From assembly GCA_029964075.1 (NCBI GenBank), contig CM057135.1, positions 6,743,001 to 6,807,000 on the forward strand: 64,000 nt of DNA. The letters run 5' to 3'. Origin of the DNA: Patiria pectinifera (taxonomy: Eukaryota > Echinodermata > Asteroidea > Valvatida > Asterinidae). How positions within the stretch are numbered: the stretch's first letter is position 1; every line of letters starts with the position of its first letter. The notes beneath the pieces are model-generated. The model ran no database searches. It saw only the letters and a program-made list of their open reading frames with translations, and was not told the origin of the DNA. The position numbers and the translations under genes were made by a program. Positions 35,770 to 45,888 of the stretch are shown here, piece by piece.

Positions 35770-35889
35770 TTCTACAACGGTTCAGACTACCAACAGGCCA
35801 GTCATGTTTGTCTCCTAAGGAGTTCAAAGAGAAGATTAATCAAAAGTGCGCTACTGTCAGACGGGCATTGAAGAAAAGAAATCAGTAGT
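35770..35889 (+). CDS. Possible alternative last exon of gene C
   Basis: Follows the acceptor TTGTTTTCAG| and is open from ECVLQRFRLP to a TAG at 35887-35889. The encoded SPKEFKEKINQKCATVRRAL resembles the end of BEN domains (a basic helix after a short Ser-Pro turn). It is phase 1 and so compatible with the internal donor at 34917 or directly with the exon 1 donor. A MITE begins ten bases after the stop. Confidence 0.4.
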
Positions 35890-35898
35890 GATTAAACT

Positions 35899-36195
35899 GT
35901 ATGCTATGAAGCCTGGGAAGGGACAGGGTAGAATTTTTTTTTGTAATTTGCTAATTCGTTCCCACGAATTACCAACTCGTTCCCGGATGCACGAGTTAGC
36001 AATTCGTTCCCACATATTAGGAAATCATGCGAATGAAATAGCAATCTGTGCGAACGCAATAGCGATTCGTGCGAACGAGTTAGCAATTCGTGGGAACGAA
36101 TTAGGAATTTGTGCGAATAATTAGGAATTCGTGCGAACGAATTATCAAATTCCAAAAAAAATTCCACCCTGTCCCTTCTCGGGCTTCATAGTATG
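35899..36195. mobile_element. Palindromic MITE with CTATGAAGCC ends
   Basis: Left end CTATGAAGCCTGGGAAGGGA and right end the inverse (TCCCTTCTCGGGCTTCATAG), arms ~70 bp including GACAGGGT.GAATTTTTTTT. The interior is tandem ~17-bp repeats of AATTCGTGCGAACGA in both orientations. No clear target duplication. Confidence 0.65.
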
Positions 36196-36799
36196 GCGTC
36201 ATAGTAAACATCTCAAAATTAAACAACATGTTTGAGTTTACCTCCTCAAATTCAAGAAGTTTGTTAATTCCCTGTAGCATTTGATTCTGTGTTCTAATAG
36301 TTTTTAGTTCTATATTTGTATTATTCCATTACTCCACTTTATGTTTCTTGTATTTTCCACTAACTTATTTTTTGCATGACAAATAACATTATGTCTTATT
36401 TTCTCATTTTAATAATTTTGATTCAGAAAAATGCAAAAGTATGGGATGAATTTCGATGACTTTTGAGTTGAGACATTTTTGCACTGATAAACCAGCAGAC
36501 TTATATTAATTTTTTTTTATATTGATCGATTTTTTTTTTGGATTTTTTTTTTTAAATGCCCTCAAATTTCTGTTAAAGTTTTTATTTTGTAAAATTTTCC
36601 TCTCATACATAGAAGTTATATTTCTGGAATATAAATAACAAACTTTAGTTTTTACTTTTAGGAAAGGTTATTGTTGTTTTTGTTATTATAGTTAGTAAAG
36701 TAACACTTCAAAAGCAGTTATTAAAGCTTTATATTCAGCACATACCTGTTATTAAGTGTCACAAATATGTATACTGCCCCATTAATTAACTGCAACCGA

Positions 36800-37266
36800 A
36801 TTGTCCGCAAGCTCACTGCAACTTCCAGCAAGCTTGTCTGCAAGCTCGCTGCAATCTAGTCTGCACGCTTGCTGCAATCTAGTCGCAATCTAGTCTGCAA
36901 GCTTGTCATTGCTGCATTAATTAGCCTGCAAGCTTGTCATTACTGCATTCTAGCCGGCAAGCTTGCTGCAATCTAGTCTGCAAGCTTGCAGTGCCTCATT
37001 TGCATTTTTGGAACCCGGCAAGGTTGCTGCAATCTAGTCTGCAAGCTTGCCGCAATCTCGTCCGCAAGCTTGCTGCAGTCTAGTCTGCAAGCTTGCCGCA
37101 ATCTCGTCCGCAAGCTTGCTGCAGTCTAGTCTGCAAGCTTGCAGTTGTCTAGTCTGCAAGCTTGCAGTGCCTCATTTGCATTTTTGGAACCTCGCAAGCT
37201 TGCCGGCAAGCCTGCCGGCAAGCTTGCGGCAAGCTTGCCGGCAAGCTTGCCGGCAAGCTTGCAGGC
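36800..37266. repeat. CACTA right subterminal repeat array
   Basis: About 470 bp of GCAAGCTTGC palindromes, at first spaced by CAATCTAGTCT segments and near the terminus packed as GCCGGCAAGCTT units. It mirrors the left array. Confidence 0.85.
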
Positions 37267-37293
37267 CAGCTCCATGAAATTTCTGTAAGGGAA

Positions 37294-37832
37294 GACACCG
37301 GCGCCAAAAGCAGAAAGATGGATTGCTAGAATTAGGGCAAGCAATCCATGAGTTAACGGTGCGAGCATACCCTGACATACAGGAAGAAGCTAGAGAGAAG
37401 TTGGCAAAGAACCACTTCATAGATACCGTTGACAGCCACTCAATTAGAGAGGGCATCAACAGAGCCCGTCCAAAAACTTTGGACGAAGCAGTCCAGGCTG
37501 CCCTGGAGACTGAGAATTTTGAGAAGGTCGAACAGCATAGGTTGCTGGACCGAAAGCCCACCAAATTGGCAAGGGCTTTGGACTCTGTAACAGAGCAGAG
37601 ATTAGAGACTCTAGAGGAAAGTCTCAATGGGCAGGCCAAGACATTGAAATCTGTGGCTGAGTTGGTCAAGGCATTGTCCGACCAGAGCAAGGGCCAGGAA
37701 CAAGGCAAGGGCATGGTGTCTCAGAAGACACACAAGCCCGGGAAAGCCGAACCTTGAACCTTTAAGTGTTTCAAATGTGGTGAGAGAGGGCATTTCGCCC
37801 GGGAGTGTAAAGAAACTCCAAAGCAGGGAAAC
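37294..37832 (+). pseudogene. gag: Gypsy-2 gag, second part with CCHC knuckle
   Basis: Continues gag after the CACTA insertion in the same phase: LELGQAIHELTV, YPDIQEEAREKLAKNHFID, RARPKTLDEAVQAALETE, matching Gypsy-1 Gag. A coiled-coil segment follows (RLETLEESLNGQAKTLKSV). A TGA at 37755-37757 interrupts the frame just before FKCFKCGERGHFAREC, the CX2CX4HX4C knuckle (about 37767-37810). Gag without the stop would run through the frameshift heptamer to a TAA at about 37953. Confidence 0.88.
37826..37832 (+). promoter_or_regulatory. Candidate -1 ribosomal frameshift site G_GGA_AAC
   Basis: GGGAAAC with GGA and AAC as zero-frame gag codons, about 15 bases after the zinc knuckle. The -1 frame is open from here into the protease motif at 38042. 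Same heptamer, phase and position as in Gypsy-1. Confidence 0.65.
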
Positions 37833-40800
37833 GACAGTCAGCCCCCCGGAGGACCCGCGGGAAGGCTGAGTGGTCGAGAGGGTCCAAAAGTAGACTCGGT
37901 GATGAAACCAAAAAGGGAAATGGGAGGTCCAAACGGGAGGATGGGCAACGAATAATATCTCTGTCTGATCCAAGCCGTGGTCCTCGGTATGGGTTGTTTG
38001 TGAATGGGTTGGTAAGAGCAACCAAGTGTCGATTCTTGATTGACACGGGGTCCACCGACACTCTAATCAGTAGTGCGGTGTATTACCAAATCCCGAAAGG
38101 GAAAAGACCCGTCTTGGAGACGGTAGATGTCCAAGTCAAACGGGTGGACAGAAGCCAGTTGTAAGATTTGAGGCTTTGCATGGTGGGGTATCGGTATCGT
38201 TTCGGTTTGCGGTAACACCATGTGGTAATAACTACTGCTTAGAAGATATTAGTTCTGAAAAGAACTTGTCCTGCTTATTATCAACTTTGCTAAGTAGTTT
38301 TATGTTCTGATAAGAACAGTCCAGCTGTAAGTTCTAAACGAACTTGTCTTTGGTTCTCTACTGGGAAGCCAGTTAGCTGTACTTGGCATGGCTCTGGTTG
38401 AGGTGCAAGTTGGTAGGACCCACGCATCAAGTGAAGGCTGTGTTTGCTGAGATCAAATACAGTGGTATCCTGGGCATGGATTTTCTCGTGCCAACAGGTG
38501 GAATCATAGACTTCCAATTAAGGGAGTGGAGGCTCAATGGTGAACGGGTCAAGTGCACAAATGATGCAGGCGAGCCCTTTGTGGGACGCGTTGTAGTTTG
38601 TAAAACTACGGTAATCCCACCAGGTCATGAAGCTGTGGTCCCCGGCAAAATTGCTCGGAAGGGTCCCGACTTGCTCGGGCCAGCCATGGTCGAACCGGTT
38701 GAAGGTGGTGGAGACCTAGCCAAGAAAGGCTTGATGTTGGCCAGATCTCTGGTTGAGACTGAAGCCGATGTTGTTCCGCTGCGAGTCTTCAATCCTGGAA
38801 GGGAGAAAAGAGTTGCACGTGAGGGAACAACAGCGGGGGTTATCTCCCAAGTTGAGGCAAGTTCTATTCATGATGAACTGAACGTATTATATAAGACGTG
38901 CACCCATAATTCGCATTTGTATAAGTTACATTCCATCATAATTATTGTAAATTAGTACATGAATATTTCAATTTCCTTCAGTTTTCTACTATTATGCCAA
39001 GTACATAATTAATTAATTAATTTATTGACCACTGTTTTAAATTATAGCTATAATTGCTGTTTATTTCATAAGTTATTCTCAAACGGGACCAGGCTCTGTA
39101 TAAGCTTAGGCTTTTTTCCTGGTTCCCCCATCTGTCACCATTTATATTTAATTGATCAAAGTGTTGTACATGTATTATTATTTTATTAAGTTTAGTTATT
39201 GTTGTAGTAAATAATCTGTTGCATTTGCATTATACTAATTTGTGACAAATGGAAATAAAAAACAATACAACAATACAATACAACGCGGAGGCAAACACAG
39301 GGAAGGAGTTGCCCTGCATTTGCAAGACTTATATGAAAAGGCTACAGCCAAAGTAGAGGCCAAGTACCATGGTGATGTCCGGAAATGTCTGATAGACTTC
39401 CAGGATGAGTTGTCCAAGGGTGACCACGACATCGGTCGCACGGACGTGGTCAAGCATCACATAAGCACTGGTGATGCTAGGAAATCCAGGAACAAATAAG
39501 CGACCTGGAGATGCGGGGAGTAATAGAACCCTCTGATAGTCCCTGGGCAGCTAATGTTGTCCTGGTGACAAGAAAGACGGTAAGAAGCGCTTCTGTGTTG
39601 ACTACAGAAAGCTGAATTCAGTCACCGTCAAAGATGCGTACCCTGTCCCGCGCATCGATGAAACATTCGATGCATTGCAAGGGGCAAAGTGGTTCTGTAC
39701 ACTCGACTTAACGTCGGGGCACTGGCAAGTCGCTCTTGACGAGGACGCCTGTCAAAAGTCCACATTTGTTGTGAGAAATGGGTTTTATCGGTGGAAGTGC
39801 ATGCCCTTTGGGCTTTGCAACGCCCCGGCAACCTTTGAGCGGCACATGGAAAAAGTCACGGCCGGCTTACAGTGGGAAATCCTACTGATATATTTGGATG
39901 ACATCATTGTGTTCGGTAGAACAGTACCGGAGACCTTAGAACGTCTCCAAGTGGTGTTTGATCGGCTAAGACACGCCGGGCTGAAGTTAAAGCCCAGCAA
40001 GTGCCATTTGTTTCAGGAGTCTGTTGCTTACCTGGGGCACATTGTAACATCAGAAGGCGTGGCCACAGATCCCCAAAAGGTTGAAGCGGTGGCAAACTGG
40101 CCAATTCCAAGGTGAGTACGAGATGTGAGAAGCTTTTTGGGCCTCGCCTCGTACTACTGGAAGTACATACAGGGATTTGCAGAAATTGCGAGCCCACTCC
40201 ATGCCCTGACCGAGAAGTCAAAGGAGTTCGTATGGACTGAGAGTTGTCAACAGGCATTTGACGAGCTGAAGAACAGGCTTCAAGCTGCTCCGGTTCTGTC
40301 ATACCCAGTGCCTGAGGATGACTTTATCTTGGACACCACCTCAGAACTGACCGTGCCGCATTGCGGTGGGTACTTAATTTTAAGAACCCCGAGGGTCAGC
40401 TGGCAAGGTGGATGGAAGTTCTGTCTCAATACGACTTAGTCGTAGAGCACAGAAGCGGAAAGAAGCATGGAAATGCTGATGGGATGTCCAGACGGCCATG
40501 CAAACAGTGCGGCCGTGATGAAGAATATGAGACAACTGGTGAAGTACCCGAGGGTAAACCTCAAGGGAGTGAGTTCTTGGTTAGGGGCGTGGCTGCCCAA
40601 CCAACCCTGTCGCAAGGTGCCTTAAGAGAAGCACAGCCGCAGGATAATACTGTGAGTTGGCTCATAAGGTTGAAGGAAGAAGGTCAAAGTCGACCCGAGT
40701 GGAAGACAATTTCCCACTTATCAGCAGCATGCAAGACCTATTGGTCGCAGTGGGACCAGTTGGAGGTCCGTGAGGGAGTTCTGCAAAAACGGTGGGAGTT

Positions 40801-41404
40801 CTGCATAAACGGTGGGACTCCGAAGACGGACAGTCCATCCGGTGGCTATTGGTGTTGCCACCAAGGGTCCGCAAGGAAATTCTGGCTGAGTTGCATGGTG
40901 GGCAGCTTAGTGGTCACTTAGGGGTCAGTAAAACTCTGGCCAAAGTGAAAGCTAGGTACTTTTGGCCAGGCATGTCTGCAGACGTGCGGTCCTTCCTCCG
41001 ACGAAATAGTGTGTCGGTTTGGGGTTCCCCAAGAACTCCACTCCGATCAGGGCACCAACTTTGAGTCAGGTGTGTTCTGCAAGATGTGCCAAATTCTAGG
41101 CATATCCAAAACTCGAACAACCGCCTACAATCCGAAATGGGATGGCATGGTTGAGAGTTTTAACAAAACCTTGATCAACATCGTGGCAGTGCTAATAGAC
41201 CCTATGCGAAGGCAGAAGGATTTGGATGAGTTCCTCCCCTATGCCACCTTCGCCTATAGGTGCACGCCACATGAGTTCACCGGTGAAACCCCCAACATGA
41301 TGATGCTGGGAAGGGAAGTGACCATCCCGGTAGATTTGGTGACAGGTTGTCCCGAAATTGAGGAAGACACAACCGTAGACTTTGCAGAAAGACTGCGAAG
41401 TAAC
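37833..41404 (+). pseudogene. pol: Gypsy-2 pol: protease, RT, RNase H, integrase core (broken)
   Basis: Protease has FLIDTGSTDTLISS (about 38033-38075). It is then disturbed by an insertion or frameshift around 38160-38400 and recovers at GILGMDFLVPTGG (38467). A LINE-like insert lies at 38861-39287. RT spans about 39490-40115 with FCVDYRKLNS, LDLTSGHWQVAL, MPFGLCNAP and catalytic YLDDIIVF (about 39891). RNase H lost its centre near 40338-40360. Integrase keeps HGGQLSGHLG (about 40895), has lost the Cys pair and first Asp near 41005, and keeps HSDQGTNFES and the Glu-helix region to 41404. There a Mutator-like element interrupts it; the remainder is at 43386. Confidence 0.9.
38861..39287 (+). 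mobile_element. LINE 3'-end-like insertion in Gypsy-2 pol
   Basis: About 427 bp of non-coding AT-rich sequence break the frame between protease and RT. The right end is a retrotransposon-like tail (TGTGACAAATGG, then AATAAAAAACAATACAACAA). A 7-bp duplication GAGGCAA flanks it (38854-38860 and 39288-39294). No ORF inside, so it is a 5'-truncated LINE or a SINE. Confidence 0.5.
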
Positions 41405-43376
41405 TAGCCTTGACCAAGGCTATCGGCCTGTTCCCATACGAGCTTGTTCCCGCTACCGCACACTGCGCGCGCCGCGACACAATCACTAGTTGTACTATAC
41501 CGTTAGCCTCAACGACCCTTGCGTGTGCTTTGTGTGCATGTAGTACGCCCCACACACACTTTCGCAAACAGCCGTACAATAAGTCGAAGCGGAAGATAGC
41601 CTTGACGCAACCGTGGCGAATTCCTTATGTGCTTCTTTATAGTTTCGACCGAAATCGGCCGAAAATTTCTGATGCGCATATATTACACGATATCCAATCA
41701 AAGCCCGTAAACTTTGACCCGCGACATACATATTCATGACCCGCAAATTACTGTACATGACCCGCAAATTACTGTACACACCACGTACATGTATGTTCAC
41801 TCAAACCATGGTATGTCCAGGTATTTCAATCCCATTTTAAACCATTTCTCCAGTTTTATTACAAACAAATGAAATATGCCACTATATGAGTGAACAATTG
41901 TTCAAAATGATACTATTTCCAATGTAATGCGAATTGGACAGTTCAAGACAGTCCGCCGACGTTTTGTCGGTGCAACAGCGTTACATTATCAATATCACGC
42001 CGCTACCTGCCCGTGCTATTCTGACAGCGAATGTAGGGAACAGGTCAACTCTGACCCAGGTCATATCATACCCATTTAATCGAATGCAGGTTAACTCGTA
42101 TCTATAAGCACCCGTATGAATTAACTGCAAGAAACGAGTTATTGACTTTGGGATGGAAATATACGAAACTGTCAGGTACATGGTGAAAAAAAAAACTCTC
42201 CCTGAATTCGTACCTTGTGCAAAATACATTTTAATAGTACGACACATGTATTTTAATGCGTACGTATGAATCGTATATGTCGTACCTACGACATACGTAC
42301 GACATGTAGGTCGTAGATGTAAATCGCACGAGATACAAGTCGTTCTCACAAGATATATTGTATGTTCGACATAATTGACAGACAAGTCGAACATACGAGT
42401 TACAATTCATATTTTGTACACACGAGATATTAAGTCGTACTTATATACGACTTTGTCGTATGCGACATATATCATACCCTGTCGATTCGACTTATGCACG
42501 ACATATATGTCGTACCGGCACCTGTCGACATTATGTCATATGTTTGATATGTCATACCCTGTCGACATATATGTCGTACCCCGTCGATATTAGTCGTACC
42601 CTATCGAAATATGTTGTACCCTGTCGATGTATTAGTTGTACATACGACATATAACTTATAAGTTGTTCATACAAGTTAAAATCAGTCTTACAGAATAAGT
42701 TTGCTGAAGGAGAGATTTTTTTCTCCCATATCCCCTTGACAGCTTAGAAGAAATATCCCCCCCCCCCTTTTGCCGCTGAACGTGAAAGCGCAGCGTGTCT
42801 TACTGCATGGCGCCAGCTGGGCCGGTGCCTACAGTGGACGGCCCAAACGTGGCCTCTGTGCATGGTGACATCGTTTTTGCGGGCGTGCGGTTTTGTACCG
42901 TTTGCCTTTTTTTGAAGGTCTAATTTTTCATCCTTTTCATTTCATTTTCGACCCAAACTATGTGTAACTTTATAAATATTATTCTTCTATTATTTAAGAT
43001 ATTAAGGGGGTGTTTTACAATAATTATTGTTACCACAGGCCGTCTGGTTTATGAACCTTAGGTCGTTTTATGCAATTTAATAAATATTCATTTTTTTTGT
43101 CAACCGTTAACCAATGAGAGAAGACTATCTACCATAGCGCGTACTAATTATCATATTCAGCATACACGGTCGCGTCAAGGCTATCTTCCGCTTCGACTTA
43201 TTGTACGGCTGTTTGCGGAAGTGTGTGTGGGGCGTACGTACATGCACACAAAGCACACGCAAGGGTCGTTGAGGCTAACGGTATAGTACAACTAGTGATT
43301 GTGTCGCGGCGCGCGCGGTGTGCGGTAGCGGGAACAAGCTCGTATGGGAACTAGCTGATAGCCTTGGTCAAGGCTA
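41405..43376. mobile_element. Mutator-like (MULE-type) non-autonomous element
   Basis: 1,972 bp bounded by a perfect 9-bp target duplication CGAAGTAAC (41396-41404 and 43377-43385). Terminal inverted repeats are about 215 bp, starting TAGCCTTGACCAAGGCTA; the left arm ends near 41620 and the right begins near 43165. Long TIRs plus a 9-bp duplication are characteristic of the Mutator superfamily. The interior has no transposase. It contains CGACATATATGTCG repeats. The integrase frame on the two sides is continuous once the element and one duplication copy are disregarded. Confidence 0.88.
42240..42660. repeat. Palindromic GTCGACATATATGTCGTACC repeats
   Basis: About 420 bp of degenerate units rich in TCGACATATATGTCGTAC and TACGAC/GTCGTA. 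Short open frames here are artefacts. Lies inside the Mutator-like element. Confidence 0.7.
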
Positions 43377-43385
43377 CGAAGTAAC

Positions 43386-43925
43386 ATGCAAGATGCTCAC
43401 AAAAGAGCCAGAGAGTGTCTCGGGAAAAGTGCCCGAAGGCAGGAGAAGAACTATGAAAGAAAAGCATCCGAGCATGGGTTAAGGGAAGGCCAACTAGTGT
43501 GGCTTCACAACCCAGCAAAGAAGAGGCACATGTCCCCCAAACTCCAGTTGAGGTGGGAAGGGCCATGGCTGATTCTGACAAAGCTATCGGATGTAACAGT
43601 TCGAATCCAGCCTAAACAAGGAGGCAAGCCCAAAGTTGTTCATGTGGACAGACTCAAACCGTGTGTCAGTCCAAACAACTGGGAAGATCAGTCCAGGGAT
43701 GAGGTGGCTAAAAACCTCCCCCAAGAATTGACAACAGTTCCAGATGACAAGAACTCATCTGAAGAGTTGGCCTTCGAGGTCGAAGATAATGCTCCTGTAA
43801 TGCAAGATGCCATTGCAGACGAGTCAGGGTCTGAAAGTCAAGCCAATCAGTCGGGGCAGCAAGACTTGTCACCGCCCAGACAATACCCCAAAAGAACCCA
43901 TCAACTACCCTTGCGGTATAGATAA
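43386..43925 (+). pseudogene. pol: Gypsy-2 pol 3' part: integrase C-terminus
   Basis: Continues integrase after the Mutator-like insertion. It begins with a Lys/Arg/Glu-rich helix (AHKRARECLGKSARRQEKNY), then LREGQLVWLHNP, PKLQLRWEGPWLI and VVHVDRLKPCV, the GPY/F-type C-terminal module that binds DNA (here with GPW). An acidic tail follows, ending in a stop at 43923-43925. No chromodomain is visible. Confidence 0.87.
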
Positions 43926-44043
43926 GGGTTCTGGGGACGACTCTACCCTGAAAAGTGTTTGTAAATAGCCTAAGTTGACTAGTTGTTGTTGATTAATAAT
44001 CTTTCTTGTACTTTCCCTCAGGTTAATATATACACAGAGCAAA

Positions 44044-44827
44044 ATGCCGCAGGAGAAGAGCAACACGAAGGCTCCCAGACGCTTCCAATGTCGGCAGTGC
44101 CCCATCTGGTTTGTGCATCGCCAGAGTCTTTGGCGCCACATCAACGACGTCCACAAAGGTACCAACGTCCTGCACTGCAGTAAGTGCGCCTACCAGGCTG
44201 GTGTCGTCTCCACCCTGCAGAAGCACATACAGATGTGCCACCCGGAGCTGTTGGGCAACAATGCCCCACCAGGCGTCTCCACTCCAGCCATGAAGAAGGC
44301 CAGGTACCAGTCCAACTCTTCGGCAGAACCGGTAGTGACTGGGAGCCCACTAGCTCCCAAAGACACACCGGTAAGTCTGGCAACCCCCCCCCCCCAACCA
44401 GAGACCCCTGCGACCGCCCCACCAGTTGACGAGACGGCTCAAGACACGGCTGTTTTGTCCCTCTCGCCTACCCCCCCTGTCCCCCCTGCTGGGTCCAGTC
44501 CGGTCTCCACGGCCTGCCGATTCCCCCTATGGACAGCAAGGTAAGCCTCGAGCTATGCTCCAGCTGATGAAGACCGTGGAGGTGTCCCCACCCAATAGTC
44601 CAGCATCATCCATGCCCTCCTTGGAAGGCCAGGATTTCGGCAGCGAGATGTCCATGGAGACGCCCAGGTCCACGGCCTCGACCAAGTTGACGCGTATGGC
44701 CCAGGTGAAGGAGTTCACCAGAGTGGAGGTGTTCTTGGACGGAGCGCTGGTCAAGAAGAAAGAACACCGGACATCCTACATTAAGGCCATCGAGGTGGAC
44801 GAGCAAAACCGACCCACCGGAAAGTAA
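44044..44827 (+). pseudogene. Extra Gypsy-2 ORF with two C2H2 zinc fingers
   Basis: Starts at ATG 44044, 118 bp after the pol stop and well before the 3' LTR. Finger 1: CRQC, 12 residues, HINDVH; finger 2: CSKC, 12 residues, HIQMCH. A Pro/Ser/Thr-rich linker follows, then, after a frameshift in a C-rich run near 44470-44520, a C-terminal region (EFTRVEVFLDGALVKKKE) ending at 44825-44827. About 261 codons in total. Position matches an env or accessory ORF slot, but there is no signal peptide or membrane segment. Likely nuclear and nucleic-acid-binding; possibly captured from a host zinc-finger gene. Confidence 0.75.
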
Positions 44828-45888
44828 AATTTGTACATAGTTCTTATGTTCCCAGTTCTTAAAGTTTATAGTGTTGTGTAAGTAAACATTTTCATAAGTC
44901 TAATATATTTTTTTCATAAGTTAAGTGTTCTATTTAAAGTTTGTCGGCCAAGAAATTTAAAATCATGTGAAAACCAAATTTTATGCAAAAAGACACATAA
45001 TTAATGCACGAATTAATTCTTCCTAGAAATTGACAATTTGGTAAATATTGAAATTCATGGAAACTTCGAAGGTGTGCATTATATTGTACACTGGCTAAAT
45101 TTCTTTTCAATCAGTGTAAAATGACTTACTGAAATCATTCCATTTTCTAATCTGTGAAAATCTTTTGTAAACTTGTAATTAGTGTAAATGGGACATTTAA
45201 AAATTAGTGTAAATTGGTCATTTAAAAATCAGTGTAAATTGGATAGTTACAAATCTGTGTACATAAGTCCAAATCAGTGTTCAAATTAACCTTAAATTTC
45301 AAGCGGGGACTTTGTCAAAAGGAAGTCTGTCCACTTCCCGGAGTCTAAGTACGGTCCCATTTTTCAAGCACGTATAGGCATGTACATATAGTTAAAATCC
45401 GTCCAAAAATGTGTCTTAGGTTTATCCTAAAATTTCATGATGAATTTGTGTAAAATGCAGTGTGAATTGTCTGTAAAATTCTTGTGCATATTTAATGAGC
45501 GAAATTTGATTCAGATTCTGTATAATCTTACCATCTGAAATTTTGTGAATATTTAATGAGGTAAATTTTGGTGTTCTTGTGTATCTTTTACGGTGCACAG
45601 GAATCTTGTGAATATTAATGAGCTAGAAATCAGCACCCCCCCTTCTTATGTTTTATATTGAATTATAAACAAAAAGTTAAGTCTTATGTTTTCTATTGAT
45701 TTATAAAGAAAAAGTTAAATCTTATGTTTTATATTGAACTTTAAAGGAGAGTTAAACCTTATGTTTTATATTGAATGATAAAGAGGAAGTTAAGGTTTAG
45801 GAACACTTTCCTTTTATTTTATTATGGTTATGGAGTATATGGCCATACCCCACCATGCTCGGGGCTATGTAGCGGAAAGTGTAGGGGC
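44828..45888. repeat. Gypsy-2 3' non-coding region with tandem repeats
   Basis: AT-rich. Two minisatellite tracts: ~29-bp units with ATCAGTGTAAATTGG at about 45180-45260, and ~46-bp units with CTTATGTTTTATATTGA at about 45645-45795 (four copies). No clear polypurine tract was resolved; GCGGAAAG lies just before the proposed LTR start. Confidence 0.6.

Larger units (their letters stand above)
22564..37291. mobile_element. CACTA (EnSpm) DNA transposon, 14.7 kb, inserted in Gypsy-2 gag
   Basis: The left terminus is CCCTTACAGAAAATT and the right terminus is its inverse, AAATTTCTGTAAGGG. This resembles the CACTACAAGAAAA end of plant CACTA elements. The flanks carry a 2-bp duplication (AA at 22562-22563 and 37292-37293); removing one copy plus the element restores the gag frame. 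Both ends have dense palindromic subterminal repeats, a CACTA hallmark. A TNP2-type transposase lies on the minus strand, and two other spliced gene models lie on the plus strand. CACTA elements move by cut-and-paste. Decay (a frameshift in the transposase) suggests it is now inactive. Confidence 0.88.

Noticed and set aside
41981-42394. 137-codon minus-strand ORF as a Mutator transposase
   Set aside because: Low-complexity frame across palindromic repeats; no MULE DDE or zinc motifs.
43386-43925. Chromodomain at the end of Gypsy-2 pol
   Set aside because: After the GPW module the tail is acidic and lacks the aromatic cage pattern of a chromodomain.
44044-44827. env gene in Gypsy-2
   Set aside because: The ORF after pol has C2H2 fingers and no signal peptide, membrane segment or furin-like site.
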